Positions 1 through 8,382 of a stretch of DNA of 64,000 bases are shown piece by piece. Origin of the DNA: Myxococcales bacterium (GTDB taxonomy: Bacteria; Myxococcota_A; Polyangia; Polyangiales; GCA-016699535); assembly GCA_016699535.1 (NCBI GenBank), contig CP064980.1, forward strand, positions 186,001 to 250,000. The letters run 5' to 3'. Numbering within the stretch: the first letter of the stretch is position 1; each line of letters begins with the position of its first letter. Under the pieces are notes generated by a model, which was not told where the DNA came from, ran no database searches, and was given only the letters and a program-made list of their open reading frames with translations. The position numbers were made by a program, and so were the translations under genes.

Positions 1-1
1 G

Positions 2-286
2 CTTGCAACTTTACTCGGCGTTCGCAGCACACCGACTGTGGTTATACTTGAGCGTTCCGGAAAAGTTCGATTTATAGGCTGGATGGATAATGAACGAAGC
101 CCCGGTGAAACGGACCGCATACCCTACGTCCAGCTCACGCTTGATGCCATGCTTGGAGAGGCCAAGGAAAGCACGCAGAACCGCACTCCTGTCTACGGCT
201 GCATCATCACCCGTTCATTACTCGAAAAAAACACTTGTCATTCTGTGAAAAAGAAATGCACTTATGGACATGAACCAAACCAATAG
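2..286 (+). CDS. Redoxin (AhpC/TSA-like) protein, C-terminal part
   Basis: This reading frame is open from the window edge, so only the last ~94 residues are present and the catalytic Cys region is missing. Visible are the STPTVVIL strand with the cis-Pro typical of thioredoxin folds, then SGKVRFIGWMD, the usual following strand and turn of redoxin-domain proteins. Near the end, TPVYGCIITR resembles the conserved tail (P-x-x-GCxIK) of bacterial redoxin-domain proteins that act on cytoplasmic or periplasmic thiols. About 25 residues follow this motif, which is longer than usual. It overlaps the next gene by 23 bases, which suggests translational coupling. The fold assignment is fairly safe; the substrate cannot be told. 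Confidence 0.6.
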   Translation, partial: LATLLGVRSTPTVVILERSGKVRFIGWMDNERSPGETDRIPYVQLTLDAMLGEAKESTQNRTPVYGCIITRSLLEKNTCHSVKKKCTYGHEPNQ

Positions 287-708
287 AAACTTCCTCTATT
301 CGGTGTTGCTCAATCTCGTTGCGATAGCAGCTGTCGGACAGGCAAAAGCTAGCGTGCACAATCGCACAGAATACGTCTTTCAAGTTAGAAAGACGGCAAT
401 AGTACGGGCGAAGAAAACTTCTGCTTTTGAAATTCAGATCACACCACGAAAACCCTATCATCTCACCGAAGATTATCCCGTACGGATAGAAATCCGCTGC
501 ATGCTTAGACTGCAGCCCTACCCTACAGAACATCCATCCTGGCAAAACTTTACGCACTAGCGAAAACAGGCTTTGGGCATCGTTTGCGGTCACACCTCAA
601 GAACGCGGGCCTAGCAGACTACGGATTGAAGTTCACCTCAGTGTTTGCACCAAACAGGCCTGTATACAAAAAAATCACCAACATACGATGACCGTAAACG
701 CGCAGTAG
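264..708 (+). pseudogene. Secreted protein resembling the DsbD N-terminal domain, frameshifted
   Basis: The first frame (264-560) gives a signal peptide (about residues 1-29, ending GQAKA) and a beta-rich segment including EIQITPRKPYHLTEDYPV, a pattern I associate with DsbD-N-like domains. That frame then degenerates. The matching C-terminal half is in the +1 frame from about 494 to the stop at 706-708, including FAVTPQERGP and the Cys pair SVCTKQACIQK, which recalls the Cys motif of the DsbD N-terminal domain. One extra C in the CC at 494-495 would explain the shift. Its overlap with the upstream redoxin suggests a shared thiol-redox role. It could be a real pseudogene or a sequencing error. 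The family call is by memory of motifs only. Confidence 0.5.
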
Positions 709-866
709 TGCAAAGATGTTGCTTGGAATTTGGACCATCTACAGCCCCAATCCGAATTAACTGAACTAATAAAACTCGTCCTGCTAAGAACCCCATTGTT
801 CATTTAGCATTGCCGTCGTATTTTAAACCTCTTATTAACCGCGTTTTTATAAAAAAGAATCGACTA

Positions 867-1382
867 ATGCAGCTTCCATCATTTTATGCGCTTACTCTTT
901 GGATCCACATCTTGGCGGCTTGTTTGTGGGTGGGAGGACTATGGTTCTTTGTCCTGGCCTTGCTACCGGCCCTTCGTCGGGAAGTCTCGATCACCGAACG
1001 CATGCATTTGATCAAAGTGGTAGGTCATCGCTTTCGTGTTGTGGGTTGGATTAGTTTGTTTACGCTTTTGTTGAGTGGCTCCGTAATTCTGTGGTTTCGA
1101 GGTATCGAATGGGCTCATTTGTTCTCCTCCTCGTTTTGGCACGGCACCTTTGGCAAGGTGCTAGCGTTGAAGCTGTTCATGTATGTTTTAGTCGTTGCCT
1201 TCAGCGGTCTGCACGATTTCGTTCTTGGTCCACAGGCCACTACAGCACTTCGATCGCAACCGGATTCTACCAACGCACAGCGGCTTAGACGTTGGACAGG
1301 CCTTGTGGGACGTGCAAATGGGCTGCTGTCCCTCCTCATAATTTTTTTGGCCATCATGTTGGTGCGTGGCTGGTCGTGGTAA
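867..1382 (+). CDS. CopD-like integral membrane protein
   Basis: About 171 residues, with four hydrophobic segments predicted by eye (roughly residues 8-32, 55-77, 95-117 and 145-168). The N-terminal WIHILAACLWVGGLWFF motif is typical of CopD/DUF4149-type membrane proteins, in which the His on the first helix is conserved and may bind copper or heme. I chose ATG at 867 rather than the TTG at 810, because the extra 19 residues are basic and unlike the family. It is followed three bases later by nnrS, so the two are probably co-transcribed; both families handle metals or heme in the membrane. The exact substrate is unknown. Confidence 0.6.
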   Translation: MQLPSFYALTLWIHILAACLWVGGLWFFVLALLPALRREVSITERMHLIKVVGHRFRVVGWISLFTLLLSGSVILWFRGIEWAHLFSSSFWHGTFGKVLALKLFMYVLVVAFSGLHDFVLGPQATTALRSQPDSTNAQRLRRWTGLVGRANGLLSLLIIFLAIMLVRGWSW

Positions 1383-1385
1383 ACC

Positions 1386-2615
1386 ATGAGTACAATCTTG
1401 CCACACGATAGAAACAGTGAAAAAACCATCGCTCAGTCACCAGCTTGGCTCGCTATGGGATTTCGACCCTTTTTTCTGTGCGCTGCCCTTTTCGCATGTG
1501 TGACCATCTTGATGTGGCTGCACGCGCTAAGCTCAGGAACTGCTCCGAGTGCAGGCTACATGCCTTTTACACTATGGCATGCACACGAAATGATCTTCGG
1601 TTTTACGATGGCCGTTATCGCAGGTTTTTTGCTCACCGCCGCTCGCAACTGGACGCAGTTAAACACCATGCACGGTTATTCTCTTCTTATGCTCGTTTTA
1701 CTTTGGCTGTTTGGACGAATCGCTATGGCGGGACTGTTTCCTCTGCCCGGAAAATTGATTGCTTTGAGCGTTGTGGGCTTTCAACTGTGGCTAGCCCTTG
1801 CGGTGGGACATGTCATCGTGCGAGCTGGAAGTAGACGCAACTTCGGTATTGTTGTCGTGCTGGTACTATTTACAGTCGCCTCGGCATGCGCCCATCTTGA
1901 TGCACTGGGTTTTATCAACAATGCCGCCACACCAGCCATTCACGGAGCATTGCATCTTATTATTGTACTCAACGTAGTGATCGGCGGTCGAATCGTGCCA
2001 CTTTTCACTCGTAATCGCACGGGACAACAAAGTATACACAATGTGATTAACGTAGACCATGCCGCGATCATCGCTGCAGTGTTAGTCGCAGCAATAGCGA
2101 CGCTAGCCACTGTGTTTCAAAACAAAACGCTTGTTTGGACGCTTAGTTCCGTGGCTTGTGTCTCGGGTGTCTTGCAATTGTTACGTATGCGCACTTGGGG
2201 AAGCAGAGCAGCGATGCGTATTCCGATGCTTGCCGTGCTTCATGCAGGCTATGCTTGGATCGGCGTGGGACATCTGACGATGGCAGCAGCCTTCTTCATA
2301 CCAACGCTCAGTCACACCCTCGCACTGCATGCCCTCAGTATTGGTGTTATCGGCACCATGACGCTCGGCATGATGGCACGGGTAACCCAGGGGCACACGG
2401 GACGGGCGATTCAAGCCTCACGGCTTTTGGTCGCAGGATTTGTTGCGATAAACGCGGCTGCAGCTGCTCGATTAGCGGCAGCCCTACTTCCGGCTAACCA
2501 CTTAGCCACAACTTGGATGGTATCGGGCACACTATTTTGTGTTGCTTATGCTGCGTATTTCTTTTCGGCACTCAAGCCACTTACGAGCCGACGCATCGAC
2601 AATCGAGCCGGATAA
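1386..2615 (+). CDS. nnrS: NnrS family heme/copper membrane protein
   Basis: A 409-residue polytopic membrane protein with about 12 hydrophobic segments. The signature MGFRPFFL near the N terminus, LWHAHEMIFGF (residues about 62-72) and the late TLGMMARVTQGHTGR block are all characteristic of NnrS. Conserved His residues in these blocks are thought to bind heme and copper. The family is linked to nitric oxide stress and denitrification, usually under NO-responsive control, but no NO reductase or nitrite reductase lies in this window. It starts just after the CopD-like gene and ends six bases before the convergent SDR gene, so there is no room for an independent terminator. Confidence 0.85.
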   Translation: MSTILPHDRNSEKTIAQSPAWLAMGFRPFFLCAALFACVTILMWLHALSSGTAPSAGYMPFTLWHAHEMIFGFTMAVIAGFLLTAARNWTQLNTMHGYSLLMLVLLWLFGRIAMAGLFPLPGKLIALSVVGFQLWLALAVGHVIVRAGSRRNFGIVVVLVLFTVASACAHLDALGFINNAATPAIHGALHLIIVLNVVIGGRIVPLFTRNRTGQQSIHNVINVDHAAIIAAVLVAAIATLATVFQNKTLVWTLSSVACVSGVLQLLRMRTWGSRAAMRIPMLAVLHAGYAWIGVGHLTMAAAFFIPTLSHTLALHALSIGVIGTMTLGMMARVTQGHTGRAIQASRLLVAGFVAINAAAAARLAAALLPANHLATTWMVSGTLFCVAYAAYFFSALKPLTSRRIDNRAG

Positions 2616-2620
2616 GAGCA

Positions 2621-3712
2621 CTAGTTGCTGGCTACTTTTTCGCTATTTCGGTGCTGTTTTACAAAGTCGACTAACTGCATCACATAGTCACGAAACGAGG
2701 GACAGTGCATTCCGCTAGCTTCGAGCAAGCTATCGGCGCGACGCGAATCGTATTTAACCTCGGTCAAAGCTTGCTGCAAAAACGAACGCGGCACCGGTGC
2801 AAGTCTTTGCATGCCGGGAAACTTCAACAGGGCTCCCAGTAAATCACCGGCAAAACTCTCTGTTGCGATTCGGTGGCCTGTCGCCTCCGAGAGCAAAGCA
2901 AACACTTCCGTTGCAGGAAGCGCATTTGGGTCACAAAGATGAAATGCTTTACCAATAGCCATATCCTGTTTGGCAATGAAGCATCCAGCCTTCGCCGCAT
3001 AATCAACGGGGACCAAATCCAAGGTTGTATCGCCCAACGCTGGGAGCGGTATTCGAAACTCCGCAGGTGCATTGAGCAGCAAACGCACTAAAAGAAGGAA
3101 GCCCTGGTTAAGGTCCATTTCCCCTGTCGTTGAATCACAGGTCAGGATGGTCGGTCGCAACACCACGATAGGAAGCTCGTGCATCGCGTTGTGCATCAAG
3201 CGCTCAGCGCGAAAATGCATTTCCTCGATCGGGTTCCGAAAACCCGCATCGTCTTCAAGTTCATCTTCGCGAATCACACCGAGTCTTTGACCTGAAACGA
3301 GAGCTGTTGACCAATAGACACAACGCATTAATTGCGGAGCAGCTTCGGCAAATTCCAGCATCTCACGGGCAGCCGTTAAGGTACCCAACTTTGCATCCCG
3401 TCGGGAGGCACCCAGGTATGAGCAATTCGCGCAATGGTGCAACACTCGTGTTCGCCTCGCGAGACTCAGGTAAGCTGCGCCGGAAAGAGAAAAATCCATA
3501 GCGACAGGATCTCCAAGGATAATTTCCACACGATCAGCTCCGGTACCTATCTTGGAAAGATCGGATTTTGCCTGCTCTAAAAATCTTTCCTCGACCAAAC
3601 ACGCTACCCTCTGTTGCTCATCAAGAAGCAACTGCCGCAATACTTTACGTGCGAGCAAGTGCTCCGGATAGCCTGTCACAAAAGTGACGGAATCATCGTT
3701 ATCATTTTTCAT
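2621..3712 (-). CDS. Atypical extended SDR (NAD(P)-binding, male-sterility type)
   Basis: A 363-residue Rossmann-like protein of the extended short-chain dehydrogenase class (NAD_binding_4-like). The order of segments fits: an N-terminal nucleotide-binding turn (VTFVTGYPEHLLARKV), a middle strand with VYWSTALVSG, and LRPTILTCDSTTGEM plus DLVPVDYAAKA further on. The glycine-rich turn is degenerate. Where such enzymes have YxxxK, this one has NPIEEMHFRAERLM, so Tyr and Lys are replaced by Ile and His. It may therefore bind a nucleotide without ordinary reductase chemistry. It overlaps the end of coaE by four bases and is translated after it. Substrate unknown. Confidence 0.65.
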   Translation of the reverse strand: MKNDNDDSVTFVTGYPEHLLARKVLRQLLLDEQQRVACLVEERFLEQAKSDLSKIGTGADRVEIILGDPVAMDFSLSGAAYLSLARRTRVLHHCANCSYLGASRRDAKLGTLTAAREMLEFAEAAPQLMRCVYWSTALVSGQRLGVIREDELEDDAGFRNPIEEMHFRAERLMHNAMHELPIVVLRPTILTCDSTTGEMDLNQGFLLLVRLLLNAPAEFRIPLPALGDTTLDLVPVDYAAKAGCFIAKQDMAIGKAFHLCDPNALPATEVFALLSEATGHRIATESFAGDLLGALLKFPGMQRLAPVPRSFLQQALTEVKYDSRRADSLLEASGMHCPSFRDYVMQLVDFVKQHRNSEKVASN

Positions 3713-4335
3713 AGGGCAGAGTCCTTGGCGAAACGAGAAACAAGATTGTCATGCACTTTGAGGGTCTGCTCTTTCGTCGACTGTAAATCACCATCGTTGT
3801 CGATGATGAAGTCCGCAAAAGAAAGTTTTTTCTCATTTGGCATTTGAGCATCGAGACGTAAGATTATTTCGTTTTCAGAAAGATTATCACGAGATTTAAT
3901 GCGCTCAATTTGCCTCAACCGGCTTGCGCTTACGATAACCAACGCATCAAATTGATTTTGAAGGTTGTTTTCGATTAAAAGTGCAGCATTGTAAATCACA
4001 TAAGCAGGATTACTCTTCCTTAACATCGCAATTTTTTCCTGACTACGTTTGGCGATTCGAGGATGGGTAATCGAATTGAGAAGGTTGCGATGCTTCGGCG
4101 ATGAAAAAACGAAATCCCCGAGTTTTTTTCGATCAAGGCTACCGTCTTTCAACAGAAAAGCATCACCAAAAACTTCAACAATTTCTCCAAGCGTTTGGCT
4201 TCCTGGCATTACAATTTCTCTGGCAATTTGATCGGCATCGACACTCGGCACGCCCAGCTCATTGAAAAAACCAGCCACCACGGATTTTCCCGTTGCAATT
4301 CCTCCTGTAAGTCCAACAACTCGTTCTGCTGCCAT
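3709..4335 (-). CDS. coaE: Dephospho-CoA kinase
   Basis: A 208-residue cytoplasmic P-loop kinase catalysing the last step of coenzyme A synthesis, the ATP-dependent phosphorylation of the 3'-OH of dephospho-CoA. The Walker A loop is GLTGGIATGKS at residues 8-18, followed by the conserved VDADQIAREI substrate-site stretch and ITHPRI in the middle. Length is normal for the family. It is the first gene of a two-gene unit with the SDR gene (four-base overlap) and is divergent from the AstA-like gene. Start at 4335 is an ATG followed directly by the P-loop strand. Confidence 0.93.
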   Translation of the reverse strand: MAAERVVGLTGGIATGKSVVAGFFNELGVPSVDADQIAREIVMPGSQTLGEIVEVFGDAFLLKDGSLDRKKLGDFVFSSPKHRNLLNSITHPRIAKRSQEKIAMLRKSNPAYVIYNAALLIENNLQNQFDALVIVSASRLRQIERIKSRDNLSENEIILRLDAQMPNEKKLSFADFIIDNDGDLQSTKEQTLKVHDNLVSRFAKDSAL

Positions 4336-4389
4336 TGCCTCTCGCTTCGAGCTAAGTTACGCATGCATGATCCCAAAGGGCTCAATACC

Positions 4390-5430
4390 ATGACACCGCG
4401 TTTTACCATACGTGCAGGGCTTCCTGAAGACTACAACGAATTGCTAAAACTCAGTCAGTTCTTGGATTCTGCAAACCTTCCGAACGATCCGAAACCCATC
4501 AAAAAGCTTTTGGATCTATCATTGGACTCTTTTTCTGGAAAGATTAAGGATCCAACGGCTCGCAAATATGTGTTCGCTATCCACGATGAAGAAGAACAAA
4601 GCATTGTGGGCACTTCCATGATTATTGCTCAACTTGGCCGCAGAGAAGCGCCCTATGTGTACTTCGATATTCATCGCGAAGAGCGCTACAGCGATACCTT
4701 AGACAAACACTTTGTGCACCAAGTATTGACTGTCCGTTATTCGTACAATGGTCCAACAGAAATTGGTGGACTCGTCGTACACCCGGATTACCGAAAGAGT
4801 GAGCACAAGGTTGGGATGTTGATTTCCTATGTTCGCTTTCTTTGGATAGCCATGAATCGTGCACTTGTTCAGGATCAGATCTTAGCAGAGCTCATGCCGC
4901 CTCTTAAGGAAGACGGCTCGAGTTACCTTTGGGAAGCTGTAGGCCGGCGCTTTACGAACATGACTTACCGTGAGGCCGATAGACTTTCAAAAGGAAACAA
5001 AGAATTTATTCGAAGCTTATTTCCTCGGCAAAGCATCTACACCACACTTCTTTCTCAAGAGGCCCAGGACGTCATTGGACAGGTAAGCCCCAACACACGA
5101 GGTGTCGAAACATTGTTGCGCAGTATTGGGTTTGAATATGCTAACCGAGTCGATCCTTTTGACGGCGGCCCGGACTTCATCGCCTCAACCAAAGACATTT
5201 TGCTCGTTAAAAGAAGCCTTGAGTGGCAAGCATGCTTAGGCAAAAAGAAACATGATACGCATGTACTTCTTGCCCATCAAAGCAGTCAAGCACCGTTTTT
5301 TGTTTGTATTCCAGCGTGGTGCAGTTTTGATGAACGACACAACAAATGCTTCGTTGATGATTCGATTCTTGAACGCCTAGCGCTCACCGAAGGAGACCGT
5401 CTTTGGGCCTTGCCGCTAAGCCTGTCTTAG
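4390..5430 (+). CDS. Arginine N-succinyltransferase-like (AstA family) GNAT protein
   Basis: About 346 residues. The first half carries a GNAT-like core with EIGGLVVHPDYRKSEHKVGM (the acetyl/succinyl-CoA-binding strand and loop) and the second half matches the long AstA fold, including LLRSIGFEY and FDGGPDF. AstA transfers succinyl from succinyl-CoA to arginine in the AST catabolic pathway, but none of the other ast genes is nearby, so the real acceptor may differ. I chose ATG 4390, which has AAAGGG about ten bases upstream; ATG 4363 is the alternative. It is divergent from coaE and ends 15 bases before the convergent cytochrome gene. Confidence 0.72.
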   Translation: MTPRFTIRAGLPEDYNELLKLSQFLDSANLPNDPKPIKKLLDLSLDSFSGKIKDPTARKYVFAIHDEEEQSIVGTSMIIAQLGRREAPYVYFDIHREERYSDTLDKHFVHQVLTVRYSYNGPTEIGGLVVHPDYRKSEHKVGMLISYVRFLWIAMNRALVQDQILAELMPPLKEDGSSYLWEAVGRRFTNMTYREADRLSKGNKEFIRSLFPRQSIYTTLLSQEAQDVIGQVSPNTRGVETLLRSIGFEYANRVDPFDGGPDFIASTKDILLVKRSLEWQACLGKKKHDTHVLLAHQSSQAPFFVCIPAWCSFDERHNKCFVDDSILERLALTEGDRLWALPLSLS

Positions 5431-5445
5431 CGCCTGGAGCATATT

Positions 5446-5916
5446 TCATTTCGTTTTTCCCCAGCCTTTTGGCAGTGGTTTGATTCGAAAATCGCTTTGT
5501 TCAAACTTCTTACGATAAGGTTTATGGCAACCTTTGCAACTTTGTCTTGCTTCGGAAAATTTCCCTGCGCGAGCAGCCTCTGCTCCCTTTTTAGCAATCG
5601 CAGACCAGCCATTGGCTCCCTCGTCCCATTCTTTTGGAAAAGCATACAAATCAGGAAGCTTGGCAATCTCATCGAGAAGCACCGCAAGTCGTTTTAGATC
5701 TTCAGCTTCCACAGCGGATTTAACATTTTTATCCATCCAAGCTTCTAACGGACAATCCTTGTTTTTTCCGCAGTCACGTTTTTTATTTGAAAGCGTGGTT
5801 TTATCCTGAGCCCTTGCATGCTCTATTCCCATTGGATTGCTAGGACTCATGGGCATTACTAGCCCTAAAGTGATGCCCGCCAAGCCAAGGTATGCCCATC
5901 GATGCCATTTCCTCAT
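5446..5916 (-). CDS. Small secreted c-type cytochrome
   Basis: A 156-residue protein with a signal peptide (basic MRKWHRW, hydrophobic core to about residue 25) and a single heme-attachment site SCKGCHKPYR at residues 126-135, close to the C terminus. A C-terminal CxxCH followed by YR recalls class II cytochromes (cytochrome c' and c-556), in which the heme sits at the end of a helical bundle; the mostly helical middle fits. An extra Cys pair (RDCGKNKDC) lies early in the mature part. ATG 5916 is preferred because AGGAGA lies just upstream. It probably carries electrons in the periplasm; its partner is unknown. Confidence 0.65.
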   Translation of the reverse strand: MRKWHRWAYLGLAGITLGLVMPMSPSNPMGIEHARAQDKTTLSNKKRDCGKNKDCPLEAWMDKNVKSAVEAEDLKRLAVLLDEIAKLPDLYAFPKEWDEGANGWSAIAKKGAEAARAGKFSEARQSCKGCHKPYRKKFEQSDFRIKPLPKGWGKTK

Positions 5917-6051
5917 AAAGTCTCCTGTCGTCAGCATAAAAATACAGTTACACTAACAAATTACGTCATGCTTGTGACGAAAATTGACTGCTAATTATTC
6001 AAATTTTTGTATCTAAAGTCAAAAAACTCAGTCATTGCGAAGCAAGAGTAT

Positions 6052-6066
6052 TGGCACGTTTTTTGG
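6052..6066 (+). promoter_or_regulatory. Sigma-54 (RpoN) promoter of the pilin gene
   Basis: TTGGCAC at 6051-6057 is the -24 element and TTGG at 6063-6066 the -12 element, separated by GTTTT, exactly the N5 spacing. The usual -12 element is TTGC, so one base differs. Transcription would start near 6078, about 40 bases before the pilin ATG. Pilin genes in myxobacteria and pseudomonads are often RpoN-dependent with the activator PilR, which supports the assignment. Confidence 0.6.
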
Positions 6067-6117
6067 ATACTAAATAGCCTGGGAAGCGGGTTTGGAAAAC
6101 TATGGGTAATGGATTGA

Positions 6118-6667
6118 ATGCTTAGTAAGTGTAAAAACAAAGACGGCTTTACGTTGATCGAGCTTATGATTGTCGTCGCCATTCTAGGCGTTCTTGCGGG
6201 CTTAGCAATCCCCGCATTTATCGGCTATGTGCGGCAGTCCAAAACATCCGAAGCCACCAGTAACCTCGATATGCTCTACAAGGGAGCGACTTCGTATTAC
6301 AGCCAGGAGCGTACGGAAAGCGGTATTACGGCAACAACCAATGGCGGGTGCACGGTGGCGAGCGCTGCTTTGCTACCCTCCAATCCTGGCACCGACAAGC
6401 AGTTCGTTGATTTTCAAGCAGCCGGTGAAGAGTGGGCTGCGGTGAATTTTTCGGTAAGTGATGCGATCTACTTCGGCTACCGCATTATTTCTGCCGGAGG
6501 AGGCTGCGCAAACACAGCCGATAATACAAACATCTACACCTTCCAAGCCCAGGGCGATCTCGACGGCGACGATGTCAACAGTATTTTTGAGCTTGCCGTT
6601 GGCAGCGACGCCCGCAACGAGGCTCTATCATGCGCAAGGTTTTTACACTCAAAACCAAGAGGAATAA
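6118..6667 (+). CDS. Type IV pilin / prepilin, C terminus frameshifted
   Basis: The prepilin signal is textbook: a short basic leader, then G-FTLIELMIVVAILGVLAGLAIPAF, with cleavage by PilD before Phe11 and Glu at position 5 of the mature protein. The rest (mature length near 170) has two Cys and a late DLDGDDVNSIFE segment seen in myxobacterial-type pilins. The original frame runs to 6777 and into the tRNA, but after 6621 the sensible ending LYHAQGFYTQNQEE is in the next frame, stopping at 6665-6667. One extra G at 6621-6622 explains this. The protein would form type IV pili or a pseudopilus; no other pil genes are in the window. Confidence 0.8.
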
Positions 6668-6742
6668 CCTTTGCGCACTTACGACTTGACAGCCACCCAA
6701 AGACCATGATGGTCTTCGCCCTCGCTGGCCTAAATGGCCCGT

Positions 6743-6816
<74 letters not shown>

Positions 6817-6958
6817 AAAGATTTTCATCGACTTAGCCGCATCGCTGCGTTGCCCCTTTCTAGCTTTCCAATCATCGTATCGCGGATACAAAATATGCCT
6901 CGGTCACGGACCCAGCCACTGACACCGTCATAGCTCCCTCTTCGACTTCGAAAGCGCG

Positions 6959-7540
6959 CTACTCGCCCGCGTCGATCCAAAGCGCCGCAAGTTCAAGTTC
7001 GATGGCATCAAAGGGCTCAGCGCGCACCACCGCGTTGCCCTCATGGCTGCCGATGACAACCCACTGCTGATCACGCAAACCGTAGACCTCGAGAGTGCGC
7101 TGCAAAGGATCGAGAAGCCACGCAAAAGCGACGCCCTGCCGCGCATAGATGGGCATCTTTCGTATGCGATCAATGCGAGCCGTCGAAGGTGAAACCACTT
7201 CGCAGATCCAGTCCGGCGCAAGCTCAAACCAGGCTTGGTTTGGCACCTGTGGCATGCGCTCTTTGCGCCAGCCCGCCAAATCCGGCACGAGCACATCGTC
7301 TGCAAAATGAAGCTCGGGTTCATCGATGATCCACCAGCCACCGGGCCCGCCGCGCCCGCGCTGAAAAGGAGCGCCGATGTCCATGCCCAACACGGAAGTT
7401 GCGGTGGCATGCGGCGCAGTAGGCCGCGGACTTGTGATGAGCTCACCTTCCAGGATTTCGCCAATCAGATGCTCCGGTAACGCCACAAGCTCCGCGTAAG
7501 TGGCTTTTTTAGGTGGAACAGACGACATTGATTTTAGCAT
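6959..7540 (-). CDS. Uma2 family (DUF820) endonuclease-like protein
   Basis: A 193-residue protein of the Uma2 family, a branch of the PD-(D/E)xK nuclease fold common in cyanobacteria and myxobacteria. Typical segments are YAELVALPEHLIGEILEGEL at the start, VLVPDLAGWR (the D of the motif), WICEVVSPST (the ExK-like region), and YARQGVAFAWLLDP. The cellular role of this family is not established. ATG 7540 is supported by GGAG seven bases upstream. The gene looks richer in G+C than the surrounding DNA, which together with the nearby tRNA suggests acquisition. Confidence 0.85.
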   Translation of the reverse strand: MLKSMSSVPPKKATYAELVALPEHLIGEILEGELITSPRPTAPHATATSVLGMDIGAPFQRGRGGPGGWWIIDEPELHFADDVLVPDLAGWRKERMPQVPNQAWFELAPDWICEVVSPSTARIDRIRKMPIYARQGVAFAWLLDPLQRTLEVYGLRDQQWVVIGSHEGNAVVRAEPFDAIELELAALWIDAGE

Positions 7541-7954
7541 AGTGCAGCTCCTTGCGCTTGGCCAGCAGGCGGTTGTCCTTGAACTGCCCGACCGCCCTTA
7601 TCGACCGACCGCCCCAAGAGTTGCTAAAGCCCCACGACTTTCCAAAGATGCACTAAACAAAAATGTCGTTGGCACCTTGAGGGAGGTTAGAAAAATAGCG
7701 ATGAGCATTTTTGCGTCGCTGTATCGCGCAAGGTGTTTGTACGCATGAAAGAGAACTTCACGAGCCTGCTCTGAACTTGCTTAGAACTACGCAAAGCAAT
7801 CTATCACGTGACCAACGTACAACCTTCGGTCTTTTTAGCGCGGCTAAACTCAAGCAAAGCACTGTATTTTTTTATCCAAACACACTTGGCTTTTATCTTT
7901 CGAGATGGTTACAAACAATCAAGTATTTGATTTGTGATTCGGGCCAAAGCAAGC
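7541..7954. other. Intergenic stretch without a supported gene
   Basis: About 410 bases between the Uma2 gene and a decayed toxin-like gene. Short open frames occur here, but none has a recognisable domain, a good ribosome site or a sensible composition. It probably holds the Uma2 promoter close to 7541 and otherwise degraded DNA. Confidence 0.4.
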
Positions 7955-8319
7955 ATGAAAGCAACCCCATGGGACATACACTTTTGCCGGCGTCACGAAG
8001 TGGATGATTCAAAGCAGTCGCTGTTGCGCCTCCGCCCATGTTCGGCGGCGGGGGAAAATGGGAGGCAATGCATGACGAAATGCAAGGTTTCTATGAAATC
8101 CGGGCAGACGGCCCTGGACGTAGGCACTACCGCCTTTTTTGCATTCTGGAACGCGGCCAAGCCAACAACGGTCTTGACCGTCCAGGCATTATCGTCATCG
8201 ATGGCCGTAGCAAAGCTTTTCGCACAACGATTAAACCAAAAGAGTATTCAGAAATCAGGAAGCTTGGCGAGGAGTTTCGCTTACATCGAAAATATCGCGT
8301 TCGATTTGGTGAAGGTTAA
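7955..8319 (+). pseudogene. Remnant of a RelE/HigB (Gp49)-like toxin gene
   Basis: The first frame from ATG 7955 reads MKATPWDIHFCRRHEVDD, which looks like the N terminus of small toxin-like proteins. From about 8008 the coherent sequence switches to the other frame: APPPMFGGGGKWEAMHDEM, then FYEIRADGPGRRHYRLFC and KAFRTTIKPKEYSEIRKLGEE to the stop at 8317-8319. The second part fits a RelE/Gp49-like beta-sheet. The join lacks perhaps 20-30 residues expected between the two parts, so this looks like a deletion with a frameshift rather than a single miscalled base. No antitoxin follows on the same strand. The family is inferred from remembered motifs. Confidence 0.45.
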
Positions 8320-8382
8320 GGAATCGTCGTGCTCTGCGGCAGCTTCCATGCCGCATCGATTTCTTTGAAGAACGCGTGGATC

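Noticed and set aside
7711..8007. 98-codon frame before the toxin-like relic
   Set aside because: No domain and poor composition; the real reading of the region's right end is the relic starting at 7955.
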